Source: Shinisaurus crocodilurus (taxonomy: Eukaryota > Chordata > Lepidosauria > Squamata > Shinisauridae). Taken from it: a DNA stretch of 64,000 nt. Within the stretch, counting starts at the first letter, position 1; each line of letters opens with the position of its first letter. The notes beneath the pieces were generated by a model that saw nothing but the letters and a program-made list of their open reading frames with translations, was not told the DNA's origin and made no database searches. Both the position numbers and the translations under genes were made by a program. The stretch spans positions 261,771,921 to 261,835,920 of the forward strand of contig CM037879.1 of NCBI GenBank assembly GCA_021292165.1. Reading direction: 5' to 3'. This document shows, in pieces, positions 1-28,795 of this stretch.

Positions 1-530
1 TAAGTATAGGGCAGCTCCTAGTATATTCTCATATAGTATTGGAGCACTTACATCTTTAAGTAATTAATTCATTCCAGTAAAATAAAATAAAAACTGTGCA
101 TGTAAGCTTCAGTGGCACAAAAATTCCAGTCAGTGACTACAATTTATTCTGTTCTACAAATGTCTGGACTATTCTAGAGTGATTAGGTTGTGGATGATGG
201 CCAATGTATCTTTCTAGTAAGGTAAGATACTTTTTGTGGGCCTATATAGTGTATCATTGATTTGTTAGAAACTGTACCTTTACAGTTATAGGAACCTTTC
301 TTAATGTTGTCAGTAAGTCCATTTTAATGATGTTAGTTCCTTTCTAGAAAACTTCAGCCTGTCAAATTTGGAGAGGATGCCACAATGTAATCCATCCAGA
401 GACAGCTCATACAGTTTCCAAAGTTCATTGTTAATGAGGATGAAATCACTGGAACGAATCAGTGCTTCATAAGCAGTTAGGTAATCAACTAGTCAGCAGC
501 CAGTGTTTATCTGGCTGCTTTCTAGTGCGC

Positions 531-576
531 TCTCTCTCTCTCTCTCTCTCTCTCACACTCACATACACACACACAC
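531..576. repeat. (TC)n / (CA)n compound microsatellite
   Basis: About 11 uninterrupted TC units are followed by CA-rich units. Confidence 0.9.
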
Positions 577-1481
577 TGTTTTTCTGAATGTTTTAATGGG
601 ATAGAAAGAACTGCAGTATTTTGTCATGTACAATTTAGTGATCATGTGAAGAGATATATGATAAAGCCTAAGAATGAAGCTTCAGTCTTAGTGTTGAGAG
701 CTACATCTTTTCATGTTGTATGTTTGTAGTTGAGAGCTGCATCTTCAAATGCCCATTGGCAGAGTTCTCCTGTAGTTGTCTTAAAAGCAGCATACTGGTT
801 GTGCTAAGACTACTTATATCAGTTTAGGATAATCTCATTATTATGGAAGAACTGCCAAACACAATATTTTCTCAAGGAGATATCTCTGTATATTGAAATT
901 CATGCAAAAGTGGAAAACAGTTAAAGGAGCCTTCCTTGTTGATGCAGTCAGGAAGGATATTTTAATAAGGTTAATTCCTTCTTAGAAAGCCTCAGCCTAT
1001 TTCCTATGTACCCAATGGATTGTGGATTGAGAGTAAAAATATTCGATAGCAGCTAAGGCTAGTGATCAGAGCTGACTGCTCATTTAACATTGTTTAAGGA
1101 ATGTATACCCTGCTCTTCAGACAAAAGTCTTTTAGAGTCACTAACAAATTTAAGATAGTACACAAAAATAAAACCATGATTGATAACATAAAAATAAAGC
1201 AGGAGCAGCAGAAAACAATTAAACCTAGATTAAAACTATGCATAAAAGCCCAAACTAAAAGGCTTATAAACATTTATTAAATATTCCTGTTTCTTTATGA
1301 AAAATTGCTTTAATTGTTCTCAGTTTGTGTATCAGGTGATCAACAAAGCCTATTATTTTGAATTTTGCATTTTGTTTCCCTCTGTGAAAGCATCAGCAAG
1401 CAACCCATGCCTTATCCTATATGGATTACATGCCGCTTCTGAAAGTCGTAGCCTAGAGGTGTAGTCCTAAGTAAGAAACCT

Positions 1482-1665
1482 GCAAAGTTTCAAAAGAATA
1501 GGTGCAACAGTTTGTGTGGAAGAGGAGCCCTCAAATTTGGGTGAGTGGGCAGTGATTTGCTTCCACCTCCCTTTCCCCATGGTTTTTGGGGCAATGTGTA
1601 TGAAAATGGCCCACATCATAGAGTTGTCTCCAGGCATGCAAAGTTTCAGAAGGATAGGTGCAGGA
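1482..1665. repeat. Pair of diverged direct repeats, unclassified
   Basis: The block aagtttcaaaagaataggtg near 1486 recurs as aagtttcagaaggataggtg near 1640, about 150 bp apart. The spacing and wording suggest an old interspersed repeat; family not recognised. Confidence 0.4.
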
Positions 1666-2882
1666 GCAAAGGAGTTACAATTGAAAGCCAGTTTAAGTCT
1701 TTTTTTCATAGTGAAGCCTTGTAACATTGGAAGAATGCACATCTCATGGTCCCATCCTTATGGACCTCCCCCAAAGCACAGTGATTAAGCCCCTGGTAAA
1801 ATGTGCCCTATGATTAGAAGGTGGGCCTGTCAGTCACTCAGTCTGCCTCTACCATCAGCATTTAGAAAAATGAAAGCAAAAGATGCTATTTTTGGAGACA
1901 TGCTGTCTGCATTTCCAAAGCTACATTGCAAACAAAGCCTCATGCAGGGTTCAGCTTTCGAGAGAAGCCCGCTTTGCTTCAGGAAGCACCATTTGGCTTG
2001 GGCTTAGACTGAATCAAATGCACATTCCTAATTGGTAGTGAACTATATTCCTATAATGTCTTCAGCATCCAGTGTAGACCACTTAATTCCTTGCCTTGGG
2101 TGAATAACAGTTGCTACTAGACACCTTCATCTTTCTCAGTCTCACCTGCCATTGGCTGTACTTCTCTTTCTTGCATGCTCTCTCCTAACTTTAAGGTCAG
2201 TTGTTGAAAGTATGTGTGTATGTATATGAGAGAGAGAGAGAGAGAGCGAGTACACCAGTGCAGCTGCCATAATGTTGTGCCATGTTTCTGTGGCCAGAAA
2301 ATCAATGTAAAGCAACGCTGACTGCTGTTCTCAGCTTTAAAAGGCAGTGGAAGGCATCTGGGGCAGCACTATAGGGATGCTTAAGGATTTAATTTGGTCC
2401 ATATTTCAAAGCAAACTGACCTGATCCGCATGTCACAGACTAATGTGCAGGTGTCTTTTGGATTTTGCACTTCTCTAAATTTTCCGATGCAGTCTCAGCT
2501 CAAAATTTTACCATGGTATGTATAAAACACATATTTCAGGATAAATAGAAATGTATACTTCGAGATGAAATACATTTAGAAATATGTATTTTGTGAGAAA
2601 ATACATTCAAAAATATGCATTTAAATATGAATTTTTGTGCAGATCTTAAAAAAGAAATCACAAATACAGAAATGGGACAGAACAAACTTATGAATGAACA
2701 TATGTGAAACTGATACAGACCAGAAATAGACTGATTTGTTCATCCATGTGCATGGGCTGCAGCAGGGTGGGAATTAAAGAGGAAAACAGGGTTTCCCCTC
2801 TTTTCAAGGCTGATCATATGTGTTTCTTGTGTTTAATTCTTAAACCTAATGAATCAAAAGTGCAGTTTTTTTTCATCTACAG

Positions 2883-20165
<17,283 letters not shown>

Positions 20166-21335
20166 CAGCGGGGAGATAGCAGGGCTGGAAGGAAAGGGTC
20201 TTGGGTACCTTTATGATGGAGTTGGCCCAATTTATCAATTTGCTGACAGTGGTAGCATTATTGAAGTGACATTTAACAGACATACTGAGCAGAAACCCTT
20301 CAGTTATGTTGAGGAAAAATTCATCTCATGCTCATTATGCAACCTAATAGCTCATGCAATCAAAATACTACCTAATGTCCAAAGAAGTTACAATAACGTA
20401 TGAAGCAAAAACTCTGGAATCTGGCAGACAGAAAAGGATCATGTTCCAGTGGCTGTAAGCTGAAGCTAGACAAAATGTAAACTGGAAAAAGGGTACATAT
20501 ATTTATATTAGAGAAGGTAACTAACCACTGGAAAAGCTATAATACTAAGAGTAAAAAAATAATCATTTTTAAAGTCAGCTGTTAAGTATAAGAAAATAAG
20601 AAATCATTTGCAGGTGGATTGGTTAACATCCATACGTTTAAGCTAATGACAGTTTCTGATTTCCAGCCAAACAAGGCTCTGATCCACAGATATACACATG
20701 CAGCATTTGGCTTTCTGCTGCACACATTGGTGCAAGCATACGTACCCAGCCAATGGTCGGTACTGCCAGTTATCAGCTGATAGTGCTAACGTGAAAAGGA
20801 TTTAGTAATATGAGTGGGAAGTTCTTTGTATTTGTAGAATTTAGGCTTGGAAGAGATAGCAATGTAGTAAAAGGATGAAGAGCTGGGAGTGTGGAAGAAG
20901 ATACCTTCTTCCAAGCAAAAAGAAGCAAGCAGGGGCTCTGGAAATCTGCATGGCCACCATGAGGCTACAAAACATCTATTAGAAGTGGCTACCTTCAGTA
21001 GGTTCTTGAGAAACTCCACTTTCCTTTTTAAAAACAACAAAACTCTAACATTTTTGGTTGCAGAGAAAGGCTGCAAAGAAAAAAAAAGTGTTGTCAGTTT
21101 TTATTCATACTTCACGTCTGTTATTTCCACATGACCACCAGTCTGTGGGCACAATCCAAAGAAAGGTTGAAGTGCTTAACTCCCCTTGAAACTGATGGAA
21201 TACTATGTGCCATTAAACAATTGCCATGCCTTAATTTCTCTGAATTAAAATGCATTCCATGTCTCCCTTCCATTACATTTCTCTTATCTTCCTCAGTCCT
21301 GCTAGGCAGGTCTGGTAAGAAAACTCAGAGATCCA

Positions 21336-21341
21336 AATAAA
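21336..21341 (+). promoter_or_regulatory. Possible proximal polyadenylation signal in the NUAK1 3'UTR
   Basis: A single AATAAA lies 1.2 kb after the stop codon. The sequence that follows is not clearly GT-rich, so use is uncertain. Confidence 0.3.
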
Positions 21342-22834
21342 AAGGATTACTTTCTACAGAATCAAGATACACAGGAAGAAGTTAAGGGGTGAGCCTAGGC
21401 AAAGGGTTAAATGTAGAAGAAGAATCCAAAACATCATACTAGAAAGAGGAATTGATAATCTAAAACCAGATTAGGACAAGAAATCAACATGCGGGGGAGC
21501 AGAAAAGCTAAGAAGGACCAGACAAGCACACTGAGCTAAAGTAGCTGCTTGCCATAGCCTGTTCCCATACCCTTATGGGAAGCTAGAATTAATTGAGACA
21601 GGATGCAGGTGAATCTTAATGCATTGAAGACATTCCAGCACAGGTCTGGAGATGAGACTAGACAGTCCCTCTCACCTCAAAAGGAAGAAGAAATTCTGAG
21701 AGGAAAAACCCACTGTTCATCTATGCAAATTGTGTAAACCATGAAGATTAAGAAAATGTATGAAACTATACATTTGCTTATGCACACTGATACAGCTGAA
21801 TTTTAGTTTTGATCAGTTGCAGAATTTCAGTTTTATGGTTGCAGACTTCTGGAGGTTTAGTACAGAATTCCAGAGCCCTTGTCAGTAAGTAATGTAGTGG
21901 GGGAATAGAAGAAATAGGCTTTATGAGTAGGAAGAAGGTAATAGGATAGTAGAGTTGATGAGGAATTCAGTTTAAGAATGTATGTGTATTGTGGCTGATA
22001 TTGCATGGCCAATGAGGTCAAATTGGAGAAGATAAGACATTGATCTCATGGACATAATTTTAAATATTGCAGTTAAAGGCTTCAACTCCCATAAAGGTAC
22101 CGCTTGGGTCTACTGGATTACATGAATGTAAGCCTCTTTTTAAATAGGCACTATGTGTTTGACAGGCCTGGGCAATTCAGAATCAGTTGGACCATTTTGG
22201 TCACAGTTATTGCAGCAAGCAGCTTAGTTTCAATAGAGTTGAATTATTAAATTAGCGTACAATGTCAAATTGCAGTGTAAAAAAAAAAAAAAGTAAACGC
22301 TCACACTTAACCACAGATAATAGGCCAAGATTCTGTTCCTGCATTTAACTAGTGCCAACTTTATGATTTTAGCTGAGAACAGAATTTGGCCCACTCTAAT
22401 TCAAAGCTCCAAAAGTTATAGGAAACTAGTGCCAAACTCAAAGTTAAAGACATGAAAATACTTGAGCTAGAAGGAAGTATTGTTTTCTATTTCTCATGAT
22501 AATGTCCAAACTGCCTGATTTGTGTCAGAACACTTTACTTCACAATCAGACAAGTGAAGTAATTAGTTTGTCCCCCAGAATGTCTTTTTTAATTCTTCGG
22601 GTCAGCTGTATCTCTCCATAGGGCATAGGACCAAATTAATTATTAAATACTGGTCAAAATGGCATTGAATCCCCACAAAATCCATATATGTTGCACTTAT
22701 AGATAGGTATGAAGACAGTTTTTTCCCACTGGGATACTCATCCTTTTTAGATTGTTTTGATGTCTGTCACAATTTGATGCCAAGGCACATACCTCTCTGG
22801 ACTTGCCGCTCTAGTTTTCATCCCATGTACGATA

Positions 22835-22930
22835 CGTGCAGCCCAATCTTAAAGCATGTTTACTCAGTAGTCAGGCTTACTGAGTTCACTGGGGTGTACT
22901 CCCAAGAAAGTGAGCATAGGATTGCAGCGT
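22835..22930. mobile_element. Short MITE remnant in the NUAK1 3'UTR
   Basis: The sequence catgtttactcagtagtcag, then gtgtactcccaagaaagtg and cataggattgcagc, is the widespread reptile repeat whose arms read atcctatgcatgtttactca. Related copies are at 25035, 34600-34800 and 54390. Confidence 0.6.
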
Positions 22931-23712
22931 CAGAGGGGTACAAAAGTCTAAAGATTTGCTGTGCATTTCTTGAAACGGTGCTTCAGTAATTTGGATAAAT
23001 TTTGCATTAGCAAAAAGACTGTATTTTGATCCAGGTGTGTACAAGCCTTGCTCCCTTGGCTGCTATGTCGGGACCCATCTCAGTTGTCCTAATGGAGTTT
23101 TATTTCAATGGAATGGTGCTGATTTACACTGCCTGTCCATCTGGCTCAATTAAATATTTAATTGATGTGTATAGCGAAGGAAAGGGAACTTGCAACTGTT
23201 CCTGGGAGGAACGAAGAATTGCCCACAAATTGAGCTCTACCTAGGCTGTTGCCCAGGCCTGCTGTCTTATGTACAAATGTGAATGATTAATTGATTGCTG
23301 CCAAACTGGAAAATGTTCTGTAGGGACTTACTGGCATGTTATCATTCCTAGAAGAAGCAGAACACTTGACTGCACATTGTTATTATTAGCGTTGTGTATT
23401 TTTTTTTCTTATTTAATTTGGGAAAGGATTTTTTTTTTTTTTGGTATGTCAAAGTTGACTTTTTTATTTGAATTTGTCTTTTTTATTTATTGGTTTGAAA
23501 GCCATTTCAAAGGTATAATAATATATTTTGGTGTAATTTAATTGGTGCAGCATTATTTTACAGCTCTGGCCAAAATGTTACCTTTAAAAACAAATTGTTG
23601 TTTTTCTTTTTGTTTTGCTCATTGGTTGGTTTGATCTCTATGAGGCAGGGGAAGAAGCTGGATAATCACCCAAAGTGTTTGTATTTTTAATCTGATACTG
23701 TCTTTTGTATGA

Positions 23713-23729
23713 AATAAAAAGCCAATAAA
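23713..23729 (+). terminator. Tandem polyadenylation signals of NUAK1
   Basis: AATAAA occurs at 23713-23718 and again at 23724-23729. A GT-rich stretch (tgtgaatggtgttgatt) begins at about 23731, as expected for a downstream element, so cleavage is likely near 23735-23750. The boundary of the 3'UTR was set from this. Confidence 0.75.
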
Positions 23730-23745
23730 AATGTGAATGGTGTTG

Positions 23746-25431
23746 ATTCCCCACCCCACCCCACACTCCTTTTAAAGAAGATTCAGCCTTGGGGAGTATT
23801 TAATGACTATTTAAAAGAAGACGGCAACTCTTCCTCAGAAAATGTGCTACAGAGTTTTGTCCCTTGGGTGTATTGGGAGATGATAGGGGTGGTTGTTGAA
23901 ACTTAAATACTATGAGAAATTTGGCGCAATGAAAAGAACCAAGATTTTCATTTTTATTCTTAGAGTTTATATCCCACCTTCCATTGTGAACAGTTCAAGG
24001 CAGCGTACAAAATTAAAAACAAAATAATTTTTAAACCACCACCAGAAAGGTAAAGGCAATAGACAGTGATAGTTGAATGCAGCAAAGCAAAGCTTAACAA
24101 GACTTGGTTCTCATTTGGAGAAAAGGAGTTCTACTGGTGAGAACAAAACTGATTCTTTTAGGTGCACGCATATCTATCTCATTTGTAGTCAAAGAACATC
24201 CTAATACATTATTCAGAAATAGAAGAGAGGGAATTATACTTTTGTACTTTTTTTCTTTCTTTTAAAAAAAATAAATACTAAATGTTAATGCTTGTGTAAT
24301 CCAAGTCCTAATTGGACAAAAGGCTGTCCTCCATCTGCTGTGATCAGATGTGCAGTGGTTTAAGAAATATAGTTTTTAGCTTGCAGATAAATTGCCTGGG
24401 AGAAGACAAAAATACACATGGACCTTTGTTTTATTTTAATTAATTACAGTCTATTTGATAGGCCAAACATGGTCAAACCTTAGATTCCTGGAAGTCATTT
24501 TCTGTGTTTGTTCTGTTCTTATGTGGTCCCAAGAGAGAAGTTTAATCAATGATGTGTACTTTTTAAATATATCCTTCCCTATACGAAAAAAAGAAGAAGA
24601 AGAGTTATGGCTGGTAACAACTTTTTTTAAAGGATTGAACATCTAAATGTAAAATAAGCCTCCACCTGCCATAAAATTTTAGTCTGAATGGACTGACTGA
24701 ACTGCTTCTGGAAAAGGTTTTAAGGTTCATGTTAGGATATAATGAAAGAGGCAGTTCCAAAAATATACAAGGCTGCCTTGACATCTGTTTTTAAAGGTTT
24801 GAACACACCTGCTCCCTGAAGGCAGAAAATGGTGCTTAACAGCTGATAAGGGTTAGCTACCTGGAGCAAATAATTAAATTAGTTGTGTCACACCCTTTCC
24901 TCCATTGAGCTCAGAGCCATGAACATGGAGTTGGACTGAGCCATAGTGAGTTGCCCAAGGCCTCTAAATACACTGCTTGGCTGAGCAAGGATTTGTTAAA
25001 ACCCAACACTCTGGCTGCTAAATACACTGGTTCTCATGTACAGCCCAGCCCTACTCGTGTTTACCCAGAAGTGTTTCCCAACAATTTCAATAGAATTGCT
25101 TCCAAGTAATTATGCTTTCGATTGCAGCTTTCATATAATAAAAGTGACTTGTAAAAAATGTATCTAAAGTTGCCCGGTCCTGAAGTGAAGTGGGCTTCAC
25201 TGCCCTCAATAGCTCTGTGGCATCTGGAAGCTGCAGTGGCATCATTAAAACCTTTTTAAGTTGTAGGAGGCCCCTGTAAAACAAATGAGCCTATTCCTGA
25301 GAGCTGAATTTAGGCACAGAACTATTAGGCCAGATAGTTTCTAACACATTTTGGGTGCTTCCAAATGAGGCTTTTATTTCATGCAGTTGCAGTGCCTCAT
25401 TCACAGTACTTTACCAGGGTGTGGGGTGTCA
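23746..25431. other. Intergenic, downstream of NUAK1
   Basis: No gene is supported. It holds an antisense repeat tail at about 23970-24080 (tttatatcccaccttcc followed by A-rich sequence), a decayed antisense SINE at about 24890-25030 (tgagttgcccaaggcc), and a MITE fragment at about 25035-25135. The rest is AT-rich and unrecognised. Confidence 0.7.
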
Positions 25432-25585
25432 TAGGATCATAGAGTTGGAAGGGGCCTACAAGGCCATCAAGTCCAACCCCCTGCTCAATGCAGGAAACTA
25501 GAGGAGGGGGTCTCCCATCCAAGTAATAACCAGGCCTTACCCTCCTTAGCTTTCCATGCTTAGACAAGATGAGCCAGTGTGAGCC
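25432..25585 (-). repeat. 5S rRNA-like head joined to a CR1-type 3' tail (SINE3-like)
   Basis: On the minus strand the head (25585 down to about 25507) reads ggaaagctaaggagggtaag, then ggcctggttattacttggat and gggagacc. This is clearly the 5S rRNA internal region, which reads ggaagctaagcagggtcggg and so on in vertebrates. It continues into tgcattgagcagggggttgg and ccttccaactctatgatcct, the CR1 3' end. A 5S head with a CR1-like tail is the plan of SINE3 elements. A chance junction of two fragments is the alternative. Confidence 0.65.
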
Positions 25586-26604
25586 ACAGCCCAGCATTCC
25601 AGATGATGTCTTCAATTTGTAGCCCTCCCATGTTTTCTTTCCCATCACTGTTTGTCTTTTTTCTTACCAGAAAAAATATATATAAAGGAAACAAGATGGA
25701 ATAGCGGCATAATACCTTTTGATCATTAGCACTAGGAGCCCTCTGTCTGGAAGCACCCTTTGAGCTCAAAAAAAGGCAGCCCCATTACCTGGCTACATGC
25801 ATCCCTTTCAGCTAAAGCCAAGCACATGGCATCTGTATGAGCTTCTGGCTGTGGTGATAACAGAAAATTATAGACATGTAAATTCAGAAATGTACTCCCA
25901 TGTATTTTGTGCAGAATGGGATACTGCTTATTAACACAGCAGGGACTCTGAGCCTCTACAAGCCAATGGATATGTTTGGGAGAGAACAGTGCTTATTAAC
26001 ACAACAGGGGGATAGGGCTTCTCTTGACCGCTTGTCTAAATGCTGACAGAGAGGCAGACAAGGATCTGGAGACCTCGTTTCCTGCATGCAAAAATAGAGT
26101 CTCCTTGCCACATACATACATTCTTTTTGTAATTGTCAGGAGGAGACAAAATTTAATTAAACCTTCTGAACATAGCAATTGCATTAAAGTCAATACAAAG
26201 AAAGTGACTTACATCTCAAATTATTGAGAAGACTATAAACTCTGGAAAAGCACCCATGCTTGGGACAAAAATGGAAGAAGATAGATTCTGTCACAGATAA
26301 AAGAAATAACTAGGCACTCAGACCATGTGGCTAAGCTAGGGTGAACCTCTGCATAATTTCAAAAGTGAGGCTTTGAAGGTCTGTCCTTCTTGCATGTGTT
26401 ATTTGTTAACACTGTATAGACAGCAGCAGAGAGCCATTTTGAAATCAAATTTGCATTCAGTTCAATCTAGTATTTACATCAATTCAAGGAACTGGAAATT
26501 CATTAACAGGTTTTAGTATCTCGTGTGAAAATGCTTTTCTCCTGTAAGTGCAGCTTCTCTGTTCATTCTGCCAAACAGCACTGGATATGTGGCAACCTTC
26601 TCTG

Positions 26605-26690
26605 ATCGTAGTTATAAAAGGCGGAACTCCATCCCCAAAATAAGTTCACCACCATGGAGCACCATGGATAGCTCCTATAAAGCTCAAACA
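26605..26690. repeat. Fragment shared with 60150-60240 (inverted)
   Basis: The block ccatggagcaccatggatag and its flanks are the reverse complement of ctatccatggtgctccatgg near 60165. It is therefore a dispersed repeat, probably of the GGGTGGCCA element family. Confidence 0.6.
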
Positions 26691-26865
26691 AAAAGATGTA
26701 ATGTATAAGGAGCCCCACTGACTCCCCTGGAATCGGCTCTTATACAATAAAAGAACTTGCATCCAAGCGAAACAGGAATCACAGTTGGTGGATTGAATGG
26801 TCCTTCATAATGCAGGAAATATTTCCAAAAGTTAGACTGGCTACAAGCGGTTAGGCACTTAGGAA

Positions 26866-27080
26866 TCTGCCTTATACCAAGTCAGACTATTTGCCTATCC
26901 AGCCCAGAATTGTCTACTCCAGCTTCCAACCTGGTGTCCTCCAGGTGTTTTGGACTTCAATTCCCATCAGCCCCAGTCAGCATGGCCAACAGGAGTGCTG
27001 GGAGTTGTAGTCCAAAACATCTGGAGGGCACCAGGTTGTGGGAGGCTGGCCCACTCCTACTGGCAGCAGCTCTTTGGCGT
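26866..27080 (-). repeat. tRNA-derived SINE fragment split by a palindromic MITE
   Basis: The left part has ctgccttataccaagtcaga and the right part ctggcagcagctc, in the same order as the intact SINE at 27850. The interruption is the MITE at 26919-27050. Confidence 0.65.
26919..27050. mobile_element. Palindromic hAT-type MITE
   Basis: Left arm: ccagcttccaacctggtgtc, then tccaggtgttttggac. The reverse complement of the right end reads ccagcctcccacaacctggt, then gccctccagatgttttggac. The centre has the aactcccatcagcc / gctgggagttgtag complement pair typical of this reptile family. Confidence 0.7.
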
Positions 27081-27324
27081 GTCAGGGGGTGATGCCTGCC
27101 ATTTTTATTCCCCCACAGTGTCCCAGGCTCACAATTTAGGGGCGCTGTGGGGAAATTAAAATGGTGGTTGCATTTGCCTAGGCGAGGGAAAAACAGCTGC
27201 CACCCAGTACTGAGAGGAGCTCTGGGCCCTGGATGTTGTGGCTGCCATTTTGGGTCGGTGGTGGAATCTGCTGTGGGGGGCCCAGAAGGCCAGGGTGCAA
27301 ATCCCACCCGATGGTCCCAGTCCC

Positions 27325-27395
27325 TGAATCTACTCATCTACTGAATCTACTCATCTACTGAATCTACTCATCTACTCTACCAATCTACTCATTTG
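27325..27395. repeat. Minisatellite of 17-bp units
   Basis: Three perfect copies of tgaatctactcatctac run from 27325 to 27375, followed by a degenerate copy. There are no spacers, so it is not a CRISPR array. Confidence 0.9.
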
Positions 27396-27849
27396 TAGAT
27401 TGCCCAGTTAATTACCAGGAACAGAGAACCTAATTATGATCTGGGTGGCAAATACATGTAACTGAATAGGTTGCATTTCTAATGGGTATGTGAATATAGG
27501 TAATTACTATCGTTTTAAAGTAGTTTGACATTGGTGTCTGCAGGGAGGGGCAACACCCTGGATGAACCAACACCCTCAGAATACCAACAGTTGTTTGTTT
27601 TTTTAAGGGCAAGTTCCTAGCCCTTGTAGAACTCAAGTTATAAGGAAACATGTGCGGGCACTATTCTGGCCTACTGTTTTGTGAGAAACTAGCCTTCCCC
27701 TGCTTTGCAGTCTTTTTAGCCAATGAATGAAGTTATAGGGATGATTGACACATCTATTGTCTGGAGAAAGTACTTCCAGATTTTCATTTTTAAACCATTT
27801 TGTTGGTCTTCCCTGTTGGAGGAGCAGTTGCTACTCCATAGAAAACAAT

Positions 27850-28034
27850 TCAGCTGCCTTATACTGAGTCAGACAATCAGTCCATTTAGCTCAGTATTGT
27901 TGACACTGACTGGCAGCGGCTCTCCAGGGTTTCCGGCAGGATTCTTTCCTAGCCCTACCTAGAGAAGCCAGGAATTGAACCTGGGACCTTCTGCATGCAA
28001 AGCAGGTGCTTTGTCACTGAGCTGCAGCCCCTCC
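27850..28034 (-). repeat. tRNA-derived SINE, antisense, nearly complete
   Basis: The minus strand starts ggggctgcagctcagtgaca, an A-box-like region, then tgcatgcagaaggtcccagg and a B box ttcaattcctgg. It ends at ctcagtataaggcagctg. The tRNA-like part could be mistaken for a tRNA gene, but a SINE body follows. Confidence 0.8.
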
Positions 28035-28216
28035 AATTCAAAAATCCAGGATGTCTACCCCAAGCCAAAAGATGGCAACGAAGAAAGGAGTCTACAATCT
28101 TTCTAATTCAGGACTCATTTCATATGCCAAAAAAAATAAATAAAAAAATGTTATTCCTTCTCCCCTCACCAAGTTGGTAAACGTTAAAAACAAAACAACA
28201 ATGAAAACACATGCCA

Positions 28217-28795
28217 ATCTGTTTATTTATTTATTTCTTATATTTATTAATCGCCCATCTGGCCGGCCACCCGGCCACCCTGGGCGATGTACAATTAAAA
28301 CAATACAATAAAACAATACAATAAAATATGATAATTAAAACAATATAAAAAAATCTTTAAAATCCTAACCCACCCCATATTCCCGCCTGAACAGCCATGT
28401 TTTTAATGCACGGCGGAAGCTCATCACGGAGGGGGCATGGCGAACAGGGCCGGTGCTACCATTAGGCCAACTAGGCAGCTGCCTAGGGCGCAGGGCTAAA
28501 AGGGACGCCAGAAACGCCTTGGAAAAAAAAATACAGCGCTCTCAATTGGGAAAGGGGGGCGCTAAATATCTGATCTTGCCTAGGGCACCAAACTGCCTTG
28601 CACCGGTCCTGATGGCGAAGGTCACTAGGGAGGGAGTTCCACAACGTGGGGGCCGCCACAGAGAAGGCCCTCTTCCTAGTCCCCACCAGCCTGGCTGCTC
28701 TCTGGCTGATGGGATAAGGAGAAGGCCGTCTGTGGCAGATCTTGTTGAGCGGCCTACTTGATGTTGCTGGAGGCGCTCCTTGAGATACATAGTCC
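28217..28795 (-). mobile_element. L2-like LINE 3' end with a hAT MITE inside
   Basis: The minus strand encodes RAFSVAAPTLWNSLPSDL, followed by the 3' end with tgggcgattaataaat-like sequence. It matches the copies at 13066 and 42304. A 167-bp hAT element interrupts it at 28445-28611. Confidence 0.8.
28445..28611. mobile_element. Non-autonomous hAT element with perfect 8-bp target-site duplication
   Basis: It begins cagggccggtgctacc and ends gcaccggtcctg. The target duplication atggcgaa occurs at 28437-28444 and 28612-28619. It is a short relative of the 1.26-kb element at 55574, sharing both termini (ggccaactaggcagc and cttgcctagggcaccaaact). Confidence 0.9.

Larger units (their letters stand above)
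1..2882 (+). other. NUAK1 intron upstream of the first visible exon (partial)
   Basis: AT-rich sequence with no supported coding exon. It contains a TC/CA microsatellite (about 531-576), an AG run (2226-2247), a pair of similar blocks near 1490 and 1640, and AT-rich near-repeats of the form aatatgtatttt between 2540 and 2640. A polypyrimidine tract leads into the acceptor at 2882. Confidence 0.8.
20166..23745 (+). other. NUAK1: NUAK1 3' untranslated region
   Basis: About 3.6 kb of non-coding sequence runs from the stop codon to tandem AATAAA signals, which agrees with the long 3'UTR known for mammalian NUAK1. The last 400 bp are T-rich, with TTATTTA and TTTTATTTAT stretches near 23400-23520 that could act as AU-rich elements. 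Another AATAAA at 21336-21341 could allow a shorter form. A short DNA-transposon remnant sits at about 22835-22930. Open frames in this stretch are short and match nothing I recognise. Confidence 0.8.

Noticed and set aside
25507..25585. Possible 5S rRNA gene
   Set aside because: Only part of the 5S sequence is present, with several substitutions, and it runs into a CR1 tail.
27325..27395. Possible CRISPR-like array
   Set aside because: The 17-bp units are contiguous with no spacers, and the genome is vertebrate.
27850..28034. Possible tRNA gene (A and B boxes on the minus strand)
   Set aside because: The tRNA-like part is degraded and continues into a SINE body present in other copies.
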